Part shown: in pieces, positions 19,216 to 28,112 of the stretch
Numbering within the stretch: the stretch's first letter is position 1
Layout of the letters: the number at the start of each line of letters is the position of its first letter
Assembly (NCBI GenBank): GCA_014804675.1
Contig: JAAUZH010000013.1
Span: forward strand, 1 to 64,000
Reading direction: 5' to 3'
Source: Lachnospiraceae bacterium
GTDB lineage: Bacteria; Bacillota; Clostridia; Lachnospirales; Lachnospiraceae
DNA: 64,000 bases
The notes under the pieces: generated by a model
The model's input: the letters and a program-made list of their open reading frames with translations, nothing else
Told to the model about the DNA's origin: nothing
The model's database searches: none
Program-made: the position numbers and the translations under genes

Positions 19216-20742
19216 TTAAAAATTTCCATAAATAAATTCACTGGCATCATATCCCGGTCCATATATTCCAAAAATCAAAACAGAGAATATACCTGCAAAT
19301 ATAATAATCCACCGGAATACAAGAGACTGCTTAGAAAGCTCCTTGCGAATATTCATCTTTCTTTGTAACATGCTCACTGCCCACAAAACAAAGATTCCAA
19401 AGAACATCATCCTGCTTTCCTTTGGATTCAGCCCAAGTCCATACAATTCATCATTAAATAAAATCCATGGATTGAACACCGTTACCATATTTTTCAGCAT
19501 GACAAGAGCCATCCCGACATTATCCGCCCGAAAGAAAATCCATGCCACCATAACTAAAAGGAAGGTGGTGACCTGCTTATAAAGCCGGTGGGAAAACGTG
19601 TTCCGGTCAACGTGGAATACTTTTACCACCCAGTTCCTCACAGGCATGAAAAGCTCTCCTGCCACCTGATAAATGCCGTGGAGCATTCCCCATACAAGAT
19701 AGTGGGAGCCAACTCCATGCCAAATCCCGCTTACCAGAAAGGTAATCAAAATATTGATATATTTGCGCAGGGTCCCTTTCCGGTTGCCCCCTAATGGAAT
19801 ATAAATATAGTCCCTTAACCAGCTGCTTAAGGACAGATGCCATCTGCGCCAAAAGTCCTTTATGGACACGCTGAAATAAGGATGGTCAAAGTTATCGGAA
19901 AGCTGAATTCCAAACACTTCCGCCGCTCCCATGGCAATGCACACACAGCCTGCAAAATCAGCATATAACTGAATACTATATAAAATTCCTGCAAACAACA
20001 CAAAAAGCCCCTGATAAGTTTCATACTCGCCAAATACACGGTTTACCACAATAGCAGCTGCATCCGCCACTACCATCTTTTGGAAAAATCCCCATATCAT
20101 AAGCTGTAAGCCAAAGGTAACCTTCTCATAGTCAAATTTATGCCCTTCATACAACTGGGGAGCAAGCTGCTCATATCTGGGAATGGGACCCTGAAGTATT
20201 TGCGGGAAGAAGCTGACGAATAATGCATATTTAAAGGGATTTCTTTCGGGCTCCGTCTTTTCCCTATATACATCCACCATATAAGCGATAACCTGCAACG
20301 TATAAAAGGAAATGCCCATGGGAATCAGAAATGCAAACCGGTCAATCTTAAGCCTGTTTGCCAACAGGGTGCCGGAGGAAGCAAGCTTCAGGAAAAAAAG
20401 CAGCCCCGCATTGAGAAGGATTACCCCAAACAGGCACGCCTTGCCCAGGGTTGTCCCTGCCAGGCTCTTTCCGCTTTTTCTTCCTTTTATGAAATATCCA
20501 TAAAGCCAGGATGTGCCAATACTGAACAAGATGAATATTGTAAGCTTTCCTGCGTTTACCACATAAAAAAACATACCCAGAAAGAGCAGCCATATCCACT
20601 GCCCTTTCCTTGGTATGATATAATAAAGCACTGCACCTATAAACAAAAATAATAAAAAGTAAAGAGATGTAAAGCTGATTCCCTGAAGCATTCCATCCAC
20701 TGCCAATTTAAAAACTGCTGCAATACCCTCAATAAAATCCAT
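19216..20742 (-). CDS. MBOAT-family membrane O-acyltransferase (DltB/AlgI-like)
   Basis: A 508-residue polytopic membrane protein with about eleven hydrophobic segments. Family signatures include FFPQILQGPIPRYEQL, DFAGCVCIAMG, FWRRWHLSLSSWLRDYIYIPLGG and the catalytic-His region FLVSGIWHG. MBOAT proteins move acyl groups across the membrane onto surface polymers such as alginate, teichoic acids or peptidoglycan. A GAAGGA site precedes the ATG. Its usual SGNH partner may be the gene at 13302, separated here by the two-component/ABC block. Confidence 0.93.
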   Translation of the reverse strand: MDFIEGIAAVFKLAVDGMLQGISFTSLYFLLFLFIGAVLYYIIPRKGQWIWLLFLGMFFYVVNAGKLTIFILFSIGTSWLYGYFIKGRKSGKSLAGTTLGKACLFGVILLNAGLLFFLKLASSGTLLANRLKIDRFAFLIPMGISFYTLQVIAYMVDVYREKTEPERNPFKYALFVSFFPQILQGPIPRYEQLAPQLYEGHKFDYEKVTFGLQLMIWGFFQKMVVADAAAIVVNRVFGEYETYQGLFVLFAGILYSIQLYADFAGCVCIAMGAAEVFGIQLSDNFDHPYFSVSIKDFWRRWHLSLSSWLRDYIYIPLGGNRKGTLRKYINILITFLVSGIWHGVGSHYLVWGMLHGIYQVAGELFMPVRNWVVKVFHVDRNTFSHRLYKQVTTFLLVMVAWIFFRADNVGMALVMLKNMVTVFNPWILFNDELYGLGLNPKESRMMFFGIFVLWAVSMLQRKMNIRKELSKQSLVFRWIIIFAGIFSVLIFGIYGPGYDASEFIYGNF

Positions 20743-20783
20743 GTTTCTAATTCCTTCTTTTCAAGATTTACCTTTGGAGAAAT

Positions 20784-21989
20784 TTACATCTGCTCCATCG
20801 TACTACGGATTTCTTTAATGAAATTCTCGCTATTTAATACTGTAACATCTTTTAAAGAAGTAATCAAGGCTAAATCCTTCGTCATTTTTCCGCCTTCAAT
20901 AGTCTTTAAAGTAGCCTTTTCCAGCTTGTCTGCAAATTCCATCAGCTCTTTGATTCCGTCTAATTCTCCTCTTTTCCGAAGGGCTCCGCTCCATGCAAAA
21001 ATAGTAGCCACGGAATTGGTAGAGGTTTCTTCTCCTTTTAAGTGTTTGTAGTAATGTCTCTGGACCGTTCCATGAGCTGCCTCGTATTCATATACTCCGC
21101 TTGGAGAAACTAAAACAGAGGTCATCATGGCAAGAGAACCAAAGGCGCTGGAAACCATGTCGCTCATTACATCTCCATCATAATTCTTGCAGGCCCATAT
21201 AAATCCGCCCTTTGCCTTCATGACTCTTGCTACTGCATCGTCAATGAGCGTATAGAAATATTCAATGCCAGCTTCTTTGAATTTCTCTTCGTATTCCTTT
21301 TCATAAATTTCCTGGAAAATATCCTTAAAGGTATGATCGTACTTTTTGGAAATCGTGTCCTTTGTGGCAAACCACAAGTCCTGCTTTGTATCCAGCGCAT
21401 AATTGAAGCATGCCCTTGCAAAGCTGCCAATGGATTTCTCCGTATTATGCATGCCCTGAATAATGCCGGCTCCGGTAAAATTATGTATCAGTTCCCTTGT
21501 TTCCGTGCCGTCCTGGGCGGTAAACACAAGCTCTGCTTTTCCGGCGCCCGGAACTTTGATTTCACAGTTTTTATATACATCCCCATAAGCATGTCTTGCT
21601 AAAGTAATAGGCTTTTCCCAATTTTTCACACATGGTTCGATTCCCTTTACGACAATAGGGGTCCTGAACACCGTGCCGTCCAGAGCCGCCCGGATTGTTC
21701 CGTTAGGGCTTTTCCACATCTCTTTTAAATCATATTCTGTCATACGGGCTGCATTTGGCGTAATGGTGGCACATTTTACGGCTACCCCATATTTCTTTGT
21801 TGCTTCTGCAGAGTCAATCGTTACCTGATCGTTTGTCTCATTCCGATAAGCAAGTCCCAGATCGTAATACTCTGTCTTTAAATCAATATAGGGAAGCAAC
21901 AGCTCCTCCTTGATCATCTTCCAGAGGATTCGTGTCATTTCATCCCCATCCATTTCTACAAGCGGTGTTGTCATTTGAATTTTTGCCAT
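20784..21989 (-). CDS. icd: NADP-dependent isocitrate dehydrogenase (eukaryote-like type)
   Basis: A 401-residue enzyme converting isocitrate to 2-oxoglutarate and CO2 with NADP. The sequence is of the homodimeric type close to mitochondrial/cytosolic IDH: the start [16 protein letters not shown], the phosphate-binding [17 protein letters not shown] and the active-site stretch [17 protein letters not shown]. It is the third gene behind the Re-citrate synthase and GntR genes (11 bp after the latter), so the set makes 2-oxoglutarate for glutamate synthesis. Aconitase is not in this window. Confidence 0.95.
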   Translation of the reverse strand: MAKIQMTTPLVEMDGDEMTRILWKMIKEELLLPYIDLKTEYYDLGLAYRNETNDQVTIDSAEATKKYGVAVKCATITPNAARMTEYDLKEMWKSPNGTIRAALDGTVFRTPIVVKGIEPCVKNWEKPITLARHAYGDVYKNCEIKVPGAGKAELVFTAQDGTETRELIHNFTGAGIIQGMHNTEKSIGSFARACFNYALDTKQDLWFATKDTISKKYDHTFKDIFQEIYEKEYEEKFKEAGIEYFYTLIDDAVARVMKAKGGFIWACKNYDGDVMSDMVSSAFGSLAMMTSVLVSPSGVYEYEAAHGTVQRHYYKHLKGEETSTNSVATIFAWSGALRKRGELDGIKELMEFADKLEKATLKTIEGGKMTKDLALITSLKDVTVLNSENFIKEIRSTMEQM

Positions 21990-22000
21990 GTCATTTCCTC

Positions 22001-22693
22001 CTAATCTTCTTTTTCAAATGCGTGCTCAAAATCTTTTTTCAACATATTTTCATAAGCATTTATCATATGCCTATTGGCTAACATCTGAGCCTTTTGGGCA
22101 TCCTTTTCCTTGATTGCCTCCATGATTTCCTTGTGCTCCCTGCAGGAATCCTCACCCCTTGTGCCACTTGCCAGAGTCCTTTTTCTGACCCGGTATACAT
22201 ATTGGTGGAAATCCTTTAAGGTGTGCTCTAATATTTTGCTGTTGCAGGCCTCATACATGATTTCATGGAACCGGTTGTCTAAAGCTGCAAATTGTTCCAT
22301 ATGACCTTTTTTCTGGTGAAATTCCGTTAAATAAATATTTTCTTCCATTTCGCTAAGCTGTTCTTCCGTAATGTGCTCCGTTGCCCATTTTGCACAAAGC
22401 CCCTCTAAAAGGGATCTTATCATGTAAATATCCTGCACATCCTTTAAGGTAATGCCCGTCACATAGGCCCCTTTATTTGGTATGATCTGAATAAGCCCTT
22501 CCAGCTCCAGCTGCCTGAATGCTTCCCGGACAGGAGTTCTGGAAACCCCCAGTTCTTCTCCAATGGCAGCTTCTCTCAATTCCTCATTCTGCTTGTATTT
22601 TCCATTTAGGATATCCTCTCTCAGCTTATGAAATACCTTTCCTCTTAATGAATATTTGTCTGCATTGTTACTATTGAAACTATAATCGCTCAT
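22001..22693 (-). CDS. GntR-family (FadR-like) transcriptional regulator
   Basis: A regulator of about 230 residues. The N-terminal winged helix spans [18 protein letters not shown] and [17 protein letters not shown], followed by an FCD-type helical ligand domain with metal-binding His candidates ([22 protein letters not shown]). It sits between the Re-citrate synthase and isocitrate dehydrogenase genes and probably controls them through the palindrome in their promoter. The start at 22693 (MSDYSF) has AAGG seven bases upstream; the longer reading would begin with TTG. Confidence 0.9.
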   Translation of the reverse strand: MSDYSFNSNNADKYSLRGKVFHKLREDILNGKYKQNEELREAAIGEELGVSRTPVREAFRQLELEGLIQIIPNKGAYVTGITLKDVQDIYMIRSLLEGLCAKWATEHITEEQLSEMEENIYLTEFHQKKGHMEQFAALDNRFHEIMYEACNSKILEHTLKDFHQYVYRVRKRTLASGTRGEDSCREHKEIMEAIKEKDAQKAQMLANRHMINAYENMLKKDFEHAFEKED

Positions 22694-22718
22694 CTTTTTA
22701 CCTTCTTTGGACAATCCC

Positions 22719-24137
22719 TTATTTCATTCCCGGAAAAGGAATCTTTAACTGCTCGCATACTTTTTGAATCAGAGCAATCAATTCTTCATCCGTCAGGACC
22801 GTAACCCGTCCCTCTTCATATTGCTTGTCTACCAATTCCTTTAAGTTCACTACCAGTTCATCATTTTTCTCTATCCGGTCATCTCCTTTTAAAGAATAGT
22901 ATGTATTGATAAAATGCGCAATCCCTGCCAGTCCAGACGTATTGGAAACCGAACAGAGCACCGGTCTGTTTAAAAATTTCTCTGTATCAAAAATGTTATA
23001 AATCTCTTCATTCTTTAATAGCCCGTCCGCATGAATGCCTGCCCTTGTCACATTAAAATTCTTTCCAACAAAAGGAGTCCTTTCCGGAATATGATATCCA
23101 ATTTCCTTTTCGTAATACTCTGCTAACTCTGTGATCACGGTAGTATCCATACCGTTTAAGTCTCCTTTTAGCTGGGCATATTCAAATACCATGGCTTCTA
23201 ACGGCGTGTTCCCGGTACGCTCTCCAATACCAAATAAAGAAGTATTGACACCGGAACAGCCATAAAGCCATGCTGTGGTGGAATTGGAAACCGCTTTGTA
23301 AAAATCATTATGCCCATGCCATTCAATCAGCTCATGAGGCACTCCTGCATGAGTATGGAGCGCATAAATAATTCCCTGGACGCTTCTTGGTATTACCGCT
23401 CCCGGATAATTCACCCCATAGCCCATAGTGTCACAGGCACGAACCTTAATGGGAATGTTATATTCTTTCATAAGCTTCATCAGTTCCAGACAGAAGGGAA
23501 CTACATAGCCATAAATATCTGCCCTTGTAATATCCTCCAGGTGACATCTTGGACTGATTCCCTGCTCCAGACAGTCCCGGATAACGCTGATATAGTGTTC
23601 CATTGCCTGTTTTCTGGTCATTTTCATCTTTAAGAAAATATGATAATCGGAACAGCTTACTAAAATTCCGGTTTCCTTCATGCCGATTTCCTTTACCAGC
23701 TTAAAATCCTCCTTGCTGGCACGAATCCAGCTTGTCACCTCTGGAAAAGCATACCCTCTTTCCAGACATTTGTAAACCGCATCCCGGTCTTTTTTACTGT
23801 AAAGGAAAAATTCACTGGCACGGATCATTCCGTTAGGTCCTCCTAACCTATGGAGGTAATCATAAATCGTCACGATCTGCTCCGTGGTATAAGGGGCTCT
23901 GGACTGCTGTCCGTCCCGGAAGGTGGTGTCGGTAATCCAGACCTCCTTTGGCATATTATGAGGCACAGTCCTGTCATTAAAGGGTATCTTTGGTACTTCC
24001 GAATATGGAAACATATTGCGAAATACATTAGGCTTTTCCACATCGTCCAAAATGTACATATGCTCTTCGATTTCTAAGAGATTATTATGATTGTTCATAG
24101 AAACAGGTCTGTCTAAAAAGGTGCTGTCTTTTTTCAT
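22719..24137 (-). CDS. Probable Re-citrate synthase (isopropylmalate/homocitrate synthase family)
   Basis: A 472-residue member of the HMGL-like family with the catalytic start WITDTTFRDGQQS, HLEDITRADIYG and the metal site EWHGHNDFYK. From memory the stretches LHRLGGPNG and SEFFLYS mark the clade containing the characterised Re-citrate synthase of Clostridium kluyveri, which condenses oxaloacetate and acetyl-CoA. Co-transcription with isocitrate dehydrogenase supports citrate rather than homocitrate or isopropylmalate as product. It is the first gene of the operon, behind the promoter and operator at 24186-24214. GGAGG lies close to the ATG. Confidence 0.8.
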   Translation of the reverse strand: MKKDSTFLDRPVSMNNHNNLLEIEEHMYILDDVEKPNVFRNMFPYSEVPKIPFNDRTVPHNMPKEVWITDTTFRDGQQSRAPYTTEQIVTIYDYLHRLGGPNGMIRASEFFLYSKKDRDAVYKCLERGYAFPEVTSWIRASKEDFKLVKEIGMKETGILVSCSDYHIFLKMKMTRKQAMEHYISVIRDCLEQGISPRCHLEDITRADIYGYVVPFCLELMKLMKEYNIPIKVRACDTMGYGVNYPGAVIPRSVQGIIYALHTHAGVPHELIEWHGHNDFYKAVSNSTTAWLYGCSGVNTSLFGIGERTGNTPLEAMVFEYAQLKGDLNGMDTTVITELAEYYEKEIGYHIPERTPFVGKNFNVTRAGIHADGLLKNEEIYNIFDTEKFLNRPVLCSVSNTSGLAGIAHFINTYYSLKGDDRIEKNDELVVNLKELVDKQYEEGRVTVLTDEELIALIQKVCEQLKIPFPGMK

Positions 24138-24185
24138 CTTCCTCCATCCCTCCCGTGCATTTTATCCTTTTTGCACTTAAGTATA

Positions 24186-24214
24186 ATTGTATACAACGAT
24201 ACCGGTTATGTCAA
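24186..24214 (-). promoter_or_regulatory. Sigma-A-type promoter with palindromic GntR-type operator
   Basis: On the minus strand TTGACA (24214-24209), 17 bases, then TACAAT (24191-24186). The perfect palindrome TTGTATACAA (24187-24196) covers the -10 box. Its form is typical of GntR-family operators, and a GntR gene is the second gene of the operon, so autoregulation is likely but inferred. Confidence 0.75.
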
Positions 24215-24229
24215 CAGGATTTTCAAAGA

Positions 24230-25123
24230 CTAATTCAACAATTTTTTTAAATCCAGCATCCCCCAGCCCTGCTTAGTAAAGGCTTCTCCTAAATCCCTGG
24301 CGCTGTAGACCAGCTTCCGTTTGATTTCTTCCGGCGTCTTCTCCGGATATTTCTCCATAGCCAGTGCCAATGCTCCGGTTATAATGGGCGTAGACATGGA
24401 AGTTCCGCTTTTTTTCACATAGGCTCTTTTCCCGCAGGAAACGATTTCTGTTCCCGGTGCAACGATATCCGGTTTTTTCATCACATATTTGCTTGGCCCT
24501 CTGCCGGAATAATCCTCACACATTTTTCTTCCCGGCAACCGGAAGGCTCCATCATGGCATCCTACGGAAATGGTATCTTCATCCTCTCCAAGCAGGGACA
24601 AAGACTTTGGCTTTGGACCGAAATTACCTGCGGCAGCCACTAGCAAAATACCTGCCCGGTAAATTCTTTCTTCCATCTCTTCAATTCTTTTTTCCTTTTC
24701 TTTCCATTGCTCATCATCCTCCTGACATTTTGTGCCAACGGAAACATTGATCAGCTTTAAATGAAAGACATTCCTGTTTTCCAGTAACCACTCAAGTCCC
24801 TGTAACAAAATATCGATATCGCCGTTTCCCCGCTTATCAAGCACCTTGCCCACATACAAATCCGCTTTAGGCGCCATTCCCATGTATCTTCCTCCTGACA
24901 GGCTTCCATTTCCCGCCAAAATGCCGCATACATGAGTCCCGTGGCCCAAATCGTCATAAGGCCCTTTCTTTCCATACACAAAATCCCGAAAGCCTCTGAC
25001 TCTATAATCAAAATCCGGGTGCAAAAAAATACCGGAATCCAACACCCCGATTCCTATTCCATATCCGGTAAGCCCCTGTCTCAGCGCTTCCCGATAGCCT
25101 ATTTGATTTCTTACCCTTTCCAC
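24230..25123 (-). CDS. Subtilisin-family serine protease (S8), no signal peptide
   Basis: A 297-residue S8 peptidase with the complete triad: Asp29 (GVLDSGI), His61 (LGHGTHVCG) and Ser242 (SGTSMSTP), and the oxyanion Asn167 (AAAGNFG). It has no signal peptide or prodomain, like intracellular subtilisins. The start is GTG at 25123, where AGGAG lies seven bases upstream inside the 3' arm of a terminator hairpin. It follows the leucine-rich repeat genes on the same strand. Whether it acts on those wall proteins is unknown; without an export signal that would be surprising. Confidence 0.9.
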   Translation of the reverse strand: MERVRNQIGYREALRQGLTGYGIGIGVLDSGIFLHPDFDYRVRGFRDFVYGKKGPYDDLGHGTHVCGILAGNGSLSGGRYMGMAPKADLYVGKVLDKRGNGDIDILLQGLEWLLENRNVFHLKLINVSVGTKCQEDDEQWKEKEKRIEEMEERIYRAGILLVAAAGNFGPKPKSLSLLGEDEDTISVGCHDGAFRLPGRKMCEDYSGRGPSKYVMKKPDIVAPGTEIVSCGKRAYVKKSGTSMSTPIITGALALAMEKYPEKTPEEIKRKLVYSARDLGEAFTKQGWGMLDLKKLLN

Positions 25124-25124
25124 G

Positions 25125-25165
25125 AAAAAACTCCTGTTTTTTCTATTATATGACAGGAGTTTTTT
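25125..25165 (-). terminator. Terminator hairpin whose 3' arm contains the subtilase ribosome binding site
   Basis: Arms AAAAAACTCCTGT and ACAGGAGTTTTTT pair perfectly over 13 bases on either strand and carry a T-run, so the hairpin should terminate transcripts from the sortase/leucine-rich operon. The AGGAG at 25135-25131 serves the GTG start at 25123 and is buried in the stem, which should lower subtilase translation on read-through RNA. Confidence 0.8.
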
Positions 25166-25230
25166 TGTGTTTCTTTTTTCGTATCTTACTACTATATGCT
25201 TCTATTATTTCAATCTTTCCATAGAATTAT

Positions 25231-28104
25231 CTATTTCTCTACAATCACCTTTCCATCCCTCTTAAAAAACAAAAACAATGCCAATGCCAAAAGACCTACT
25301 GCCAAAAACCATCTCGGCTCCAGATAATCCCCTGTGTCCGGAGACACATCCTTCCTTCCATAATCAATATGGTACTCGGCTCCTTTTCGCATAGCTATTT
25401 TGGCATCAAAGGCATCCTGAAAGGACTGGGGTACATTCTCTCCCTGATATAACCCATAAGGAGAAAAATGCTTTGCTTCAAAGGTTACATAACTTCCAGC
25501 ATCCGTTGTATACTGCTTACAGGAAGAAAATTCCAATTGTCCGTTATTGTCCAGACACACCGCTACGATAGGAGTGTCTATCCATGTACTTTTCACCGGA
25601 ATGGTAACAGTCAGCCTTTCTTTTCCAAGATTTTCAATGGAAATACTTCCCGCCTTTGTTTTCATGGATAACGCAAAAGACAGGAAGTTATCTTCCGTAA
25701 CCGCTCCATAGCCTTTTTCCAGCGCTTCCTTTAATTGTGCTTCTTCCTCTTTATTTTGTGCCAGCGTCACCATATAATCTGCGGCATTACTGGAAAAAGA
25801 AGCTCCTACTGTCTCATTCCCTTTATATTCCGGATGCGTAACCTCAAATCCGATATTGGCTTCCAGACTATTTTCCTTCGTCTCTTCTCCATCTGCCTCA
25901 TTCTGGCTTCCATCTGCCTCTGATAGGTTTGAGGCTGCTTCCAGCTCCTCTTCCCTTGCAAAGTCATGATATGCTTCTTTATTTATGGATTCCACATCAT
26001 ACTCTTTTCCATAAATCCATACTACTTCCGGTACCGTAACCGGATAGCCGTTCTCACCATTGGAAATGTATTTCACATAAACAGTCCCTCTTGCCGTGCC
26101 GGAAGGCTCCTTGGAAATACTGCATACAATTCCCCTAAATCCCATATTCTTATCATCCAATATGGTGTCCGTAAAATCCTCTATTCCATTGTTTACCACT
26201 GCCACTTCCACACTGTTTAGAACAGGTTTCCTGTAATCATCATTGGTAAATCTGGCTGCCGTCTTTTCACAAGAAATTTTGGGAAGTGTATTGCCTAAAA
26301 ATACTACGCTGTCCGACTTGCCGTTATTGTCCTGATCAAAGGCACGAAGCCCCATACGGGTTACGGAAGCAGGAATGCGGATGGTCTCCAACGGACAGTT
26401 CAAAAATGCCCTGTCACATATTTTTTCCAGATAATTTCCACCAGCCACATTTTTCAGCGCTGTACAATCCTTAAATGCTTCTTCTCCGATTTCTTCCACC
26501 TTATCCGGAAGGCTGATACTCGTAATCTCACTGTGCCCTTCAAATACGTTTGCTCCGATTTTTCTTACGTTTTCCGGAAGCATCACTTTATCTGCATTTC
26601 CTTTATATCCAATTAAAATTCCATTTCCTACTACTAAAAAATCACTTACGTCAGGCCCGTTTTTCCAGTTTTCCAGCCATGCAGTATCATCAAAAGCAGA
26701 AGGCTCTATTGTTGTAACTGTCTGGGGAATCGTAACCGACGATAAATTATTACACTTATAAAAAGCCCCATAGCCTATGCTTTTTACTCCATATGGTATC
26801 TCTATGGATGTCAGATTGGTATAGGAAAATGCAAAATCGCCAATTCGCTCAATCCTCTGGGGAATCACATAGCTGGTTAAATCATAATTTTGATAATATG
26901 CCCTGTCCGCTATAGTCTTTCCGTCTACGATCACATATTTTTCTACAATTTCCTCGTCCTCATAAAAGGTCGTCTGCTGGTCCTCCTCCTCTTCTGTGGA
27001 TTCAGAAACCTGCTTTGTTTCCCCATTGGCGGCTTTTCCTTCTCCAGACTGCACCTGCATTTTAGAATTATCCAAAAAAACAACAGCCTGAGAAGAAACA
27101 ATTTTTGTTTTTCCCATTACATCGTTGCTCTCCGCTCTTTCCAATCCGTCCGGCAGCTTGGAAACATCCAGATTGCTTACATCAGAAGCCGAATAATCGT
27201 TTGCTTCCTCTTCTGCCATGTTTCCGCTTACTGTTTGTTTTCCAGCTTCGCTTGGCCTTACCTGGGTATTTTCGCTTTCTTCATAATCAACAACTACAAC
27301 ATTGGTCGTTTCAAACGTCTCTGCATATTTCGCTCCAATCGTTCCTTCTTCATACAAAAGCTTCAATCTGCCGCAGCCGTCAAAGGCTGTATCATGAATG
27401 GAAACTACGGAAGGCGGAATGTATGCTTCTTCCAGATTTATACAATCTTCAAATGCTTTCAATTCTATGGAAGTGACCATATTGGGAATCGTAATGTTTT
27501 TTAATCCCTTACAGTTGGAAAAGGCATATTCCGGTATGGAGGTAAGCCCTTTTCCAAAATAAACCCGTGTAATATTATCACAACCCCAAAACGCATATTT
27601 TTCAATTTCATTTACAGAATCCGGAAAAGAATAGCTTATTCCGCTCCTGCCTGCCAAAACTTGATAAAGTTTTGTTCTGTTTTTATTATAAAGCACACCA
27701 TTCACACATTGAAATTTATCATTATTGGGGTCTACCAGAATCGTACTTAATTTGGGACAATTTGCAAAGGCTGCAGAACCAATTTCCGTTACAGATGCAG
27801 GAATGTTTATTTCCTTTAAATTTCTACAGCCTGCAAAAGCTCCCGCATCAATTTGCTCCACCGTTTTCGGAATCGTAATCCGCTCTACTACCATATTGTT
27901 TGCAAATGCATTCTGTGCAATTCTTTCAACGGAACGGGGAATAGACACGGAGTAATCCGTGCCTTCATAAGAAATTAGTGTAGTTCCATCCATTACAAAA
28001 TCAGAGTGATTCACGGCTCCTACATTAGAAGCCGGAATCTGGGTAACCGCTATCGCAAGCGCTAATAACAATACAGAAATGCTCTTTCTTATTTTTTTCC
28101 CCAT
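25231..28104 (-). CDS. BspA-like leucine-rich repeat wall protein with C-terminal sorting signal
   Basis: A 957-residue exported protein. Residues 1-30 are a signal peptide (SISVLLLALAIAVTQIPAS). LRR_5/BspA-type repeats (IP.SV..IG..AF..C) occupy about 40-265 and again about 390-615, separated by an acidic linker. A C-terminal region of roughly 100 residues (VTIPVKSTW..., FEAKHFSPYGLY) is shared with the next protein upstream. The end, SPDTGDYLEPRWF followed by a hydrophobic segment and a basic tail, is a sortase signal of the (S/N)PxTG type. It is the third gene of the sortase operon, eight bases after the larger paralogue. Such proteins are surface adhesins or binding proteins; the ligand is unknown. 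Confidence 0.9.
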   Translation of the reverse strand: MGKKIRKSISVLLLALAIAVTQIPASNVGAVNHSDFVMDGTTLISYEGTDYSVSIPRSVERIAQNAFANNMVVERITIPKTVEQIDAGAFAGCRNLKEINIPASVTEIGSAAFANCPKLSTILVDPNNDKFQCVNGVLYNKNRTKLYQVLAGRSGISYSFPDSVNEIEKYAFWGCDNITRVYFGKGLTSIPEYAFSNCKGLKNITIPNMVTSIELKAFEDCINLEEAYIPPSVVSIHDTAFDGCGRLKLLYEEGTIGAKYAETFETTNVVVVDYEESENTQVRPSEAGKQTVSGNMAEEEANDYSASDVSNLDVSKLPDGLERAESNDVMGKTKIVSSQAVVFLDNSKMQVQSGEGKAANGETKQVSESTEEEEDQQTTFYEDEEIVEKYVIVDGKTIADRAYYQNYDLTSYVIPQRIERIGDFAFSYTNLTSIEIPYGVKSIGYGAFYKCNNLSSVTIPQTVTTIEPSAFDDTAWLENWKNGPDVSDFLVVGNGILIGYKGNADKVMLPENVRKIGANVFEGHSEITSISLPDKVEEIGEEAFKDCTALKNVAGGNYLEKICDRAFLNCPLETIRIPASVTRMGLRAFDQDNNGKSDSVVFLGNTLPKISCEKTAARFTNDDYRKPVLNSVEVAVVNNGIEDFTDTILDDKNMGFRGIVCSISKEPSGTARGTVYVKYISNGENGYPVTVPEVVWIYGKEYDVESINKEAYHDFAREEELEAASNLSEADGSQNEADGEETKENSLEANIGFEVTHPEYKGNETVGASFSSNAADYMVTLAQNKEEEAQLKEALEKGYGAVTEDNFLSFALSMKTKAGSISIENLGKERLTVTIPVKSTWIDTPIVAVCLDNNGQLEFSSCKQYTTDAGSYVTFEAKHFSPYGLYQGENVPQSFQDAFDAKIAMRKGAEYHIDYGRKDVSPDTGDYLEPRWFLAVGLLALALFLFFKRDGKVIVEK

Positions 28105-28112
28105 AAATTCTC

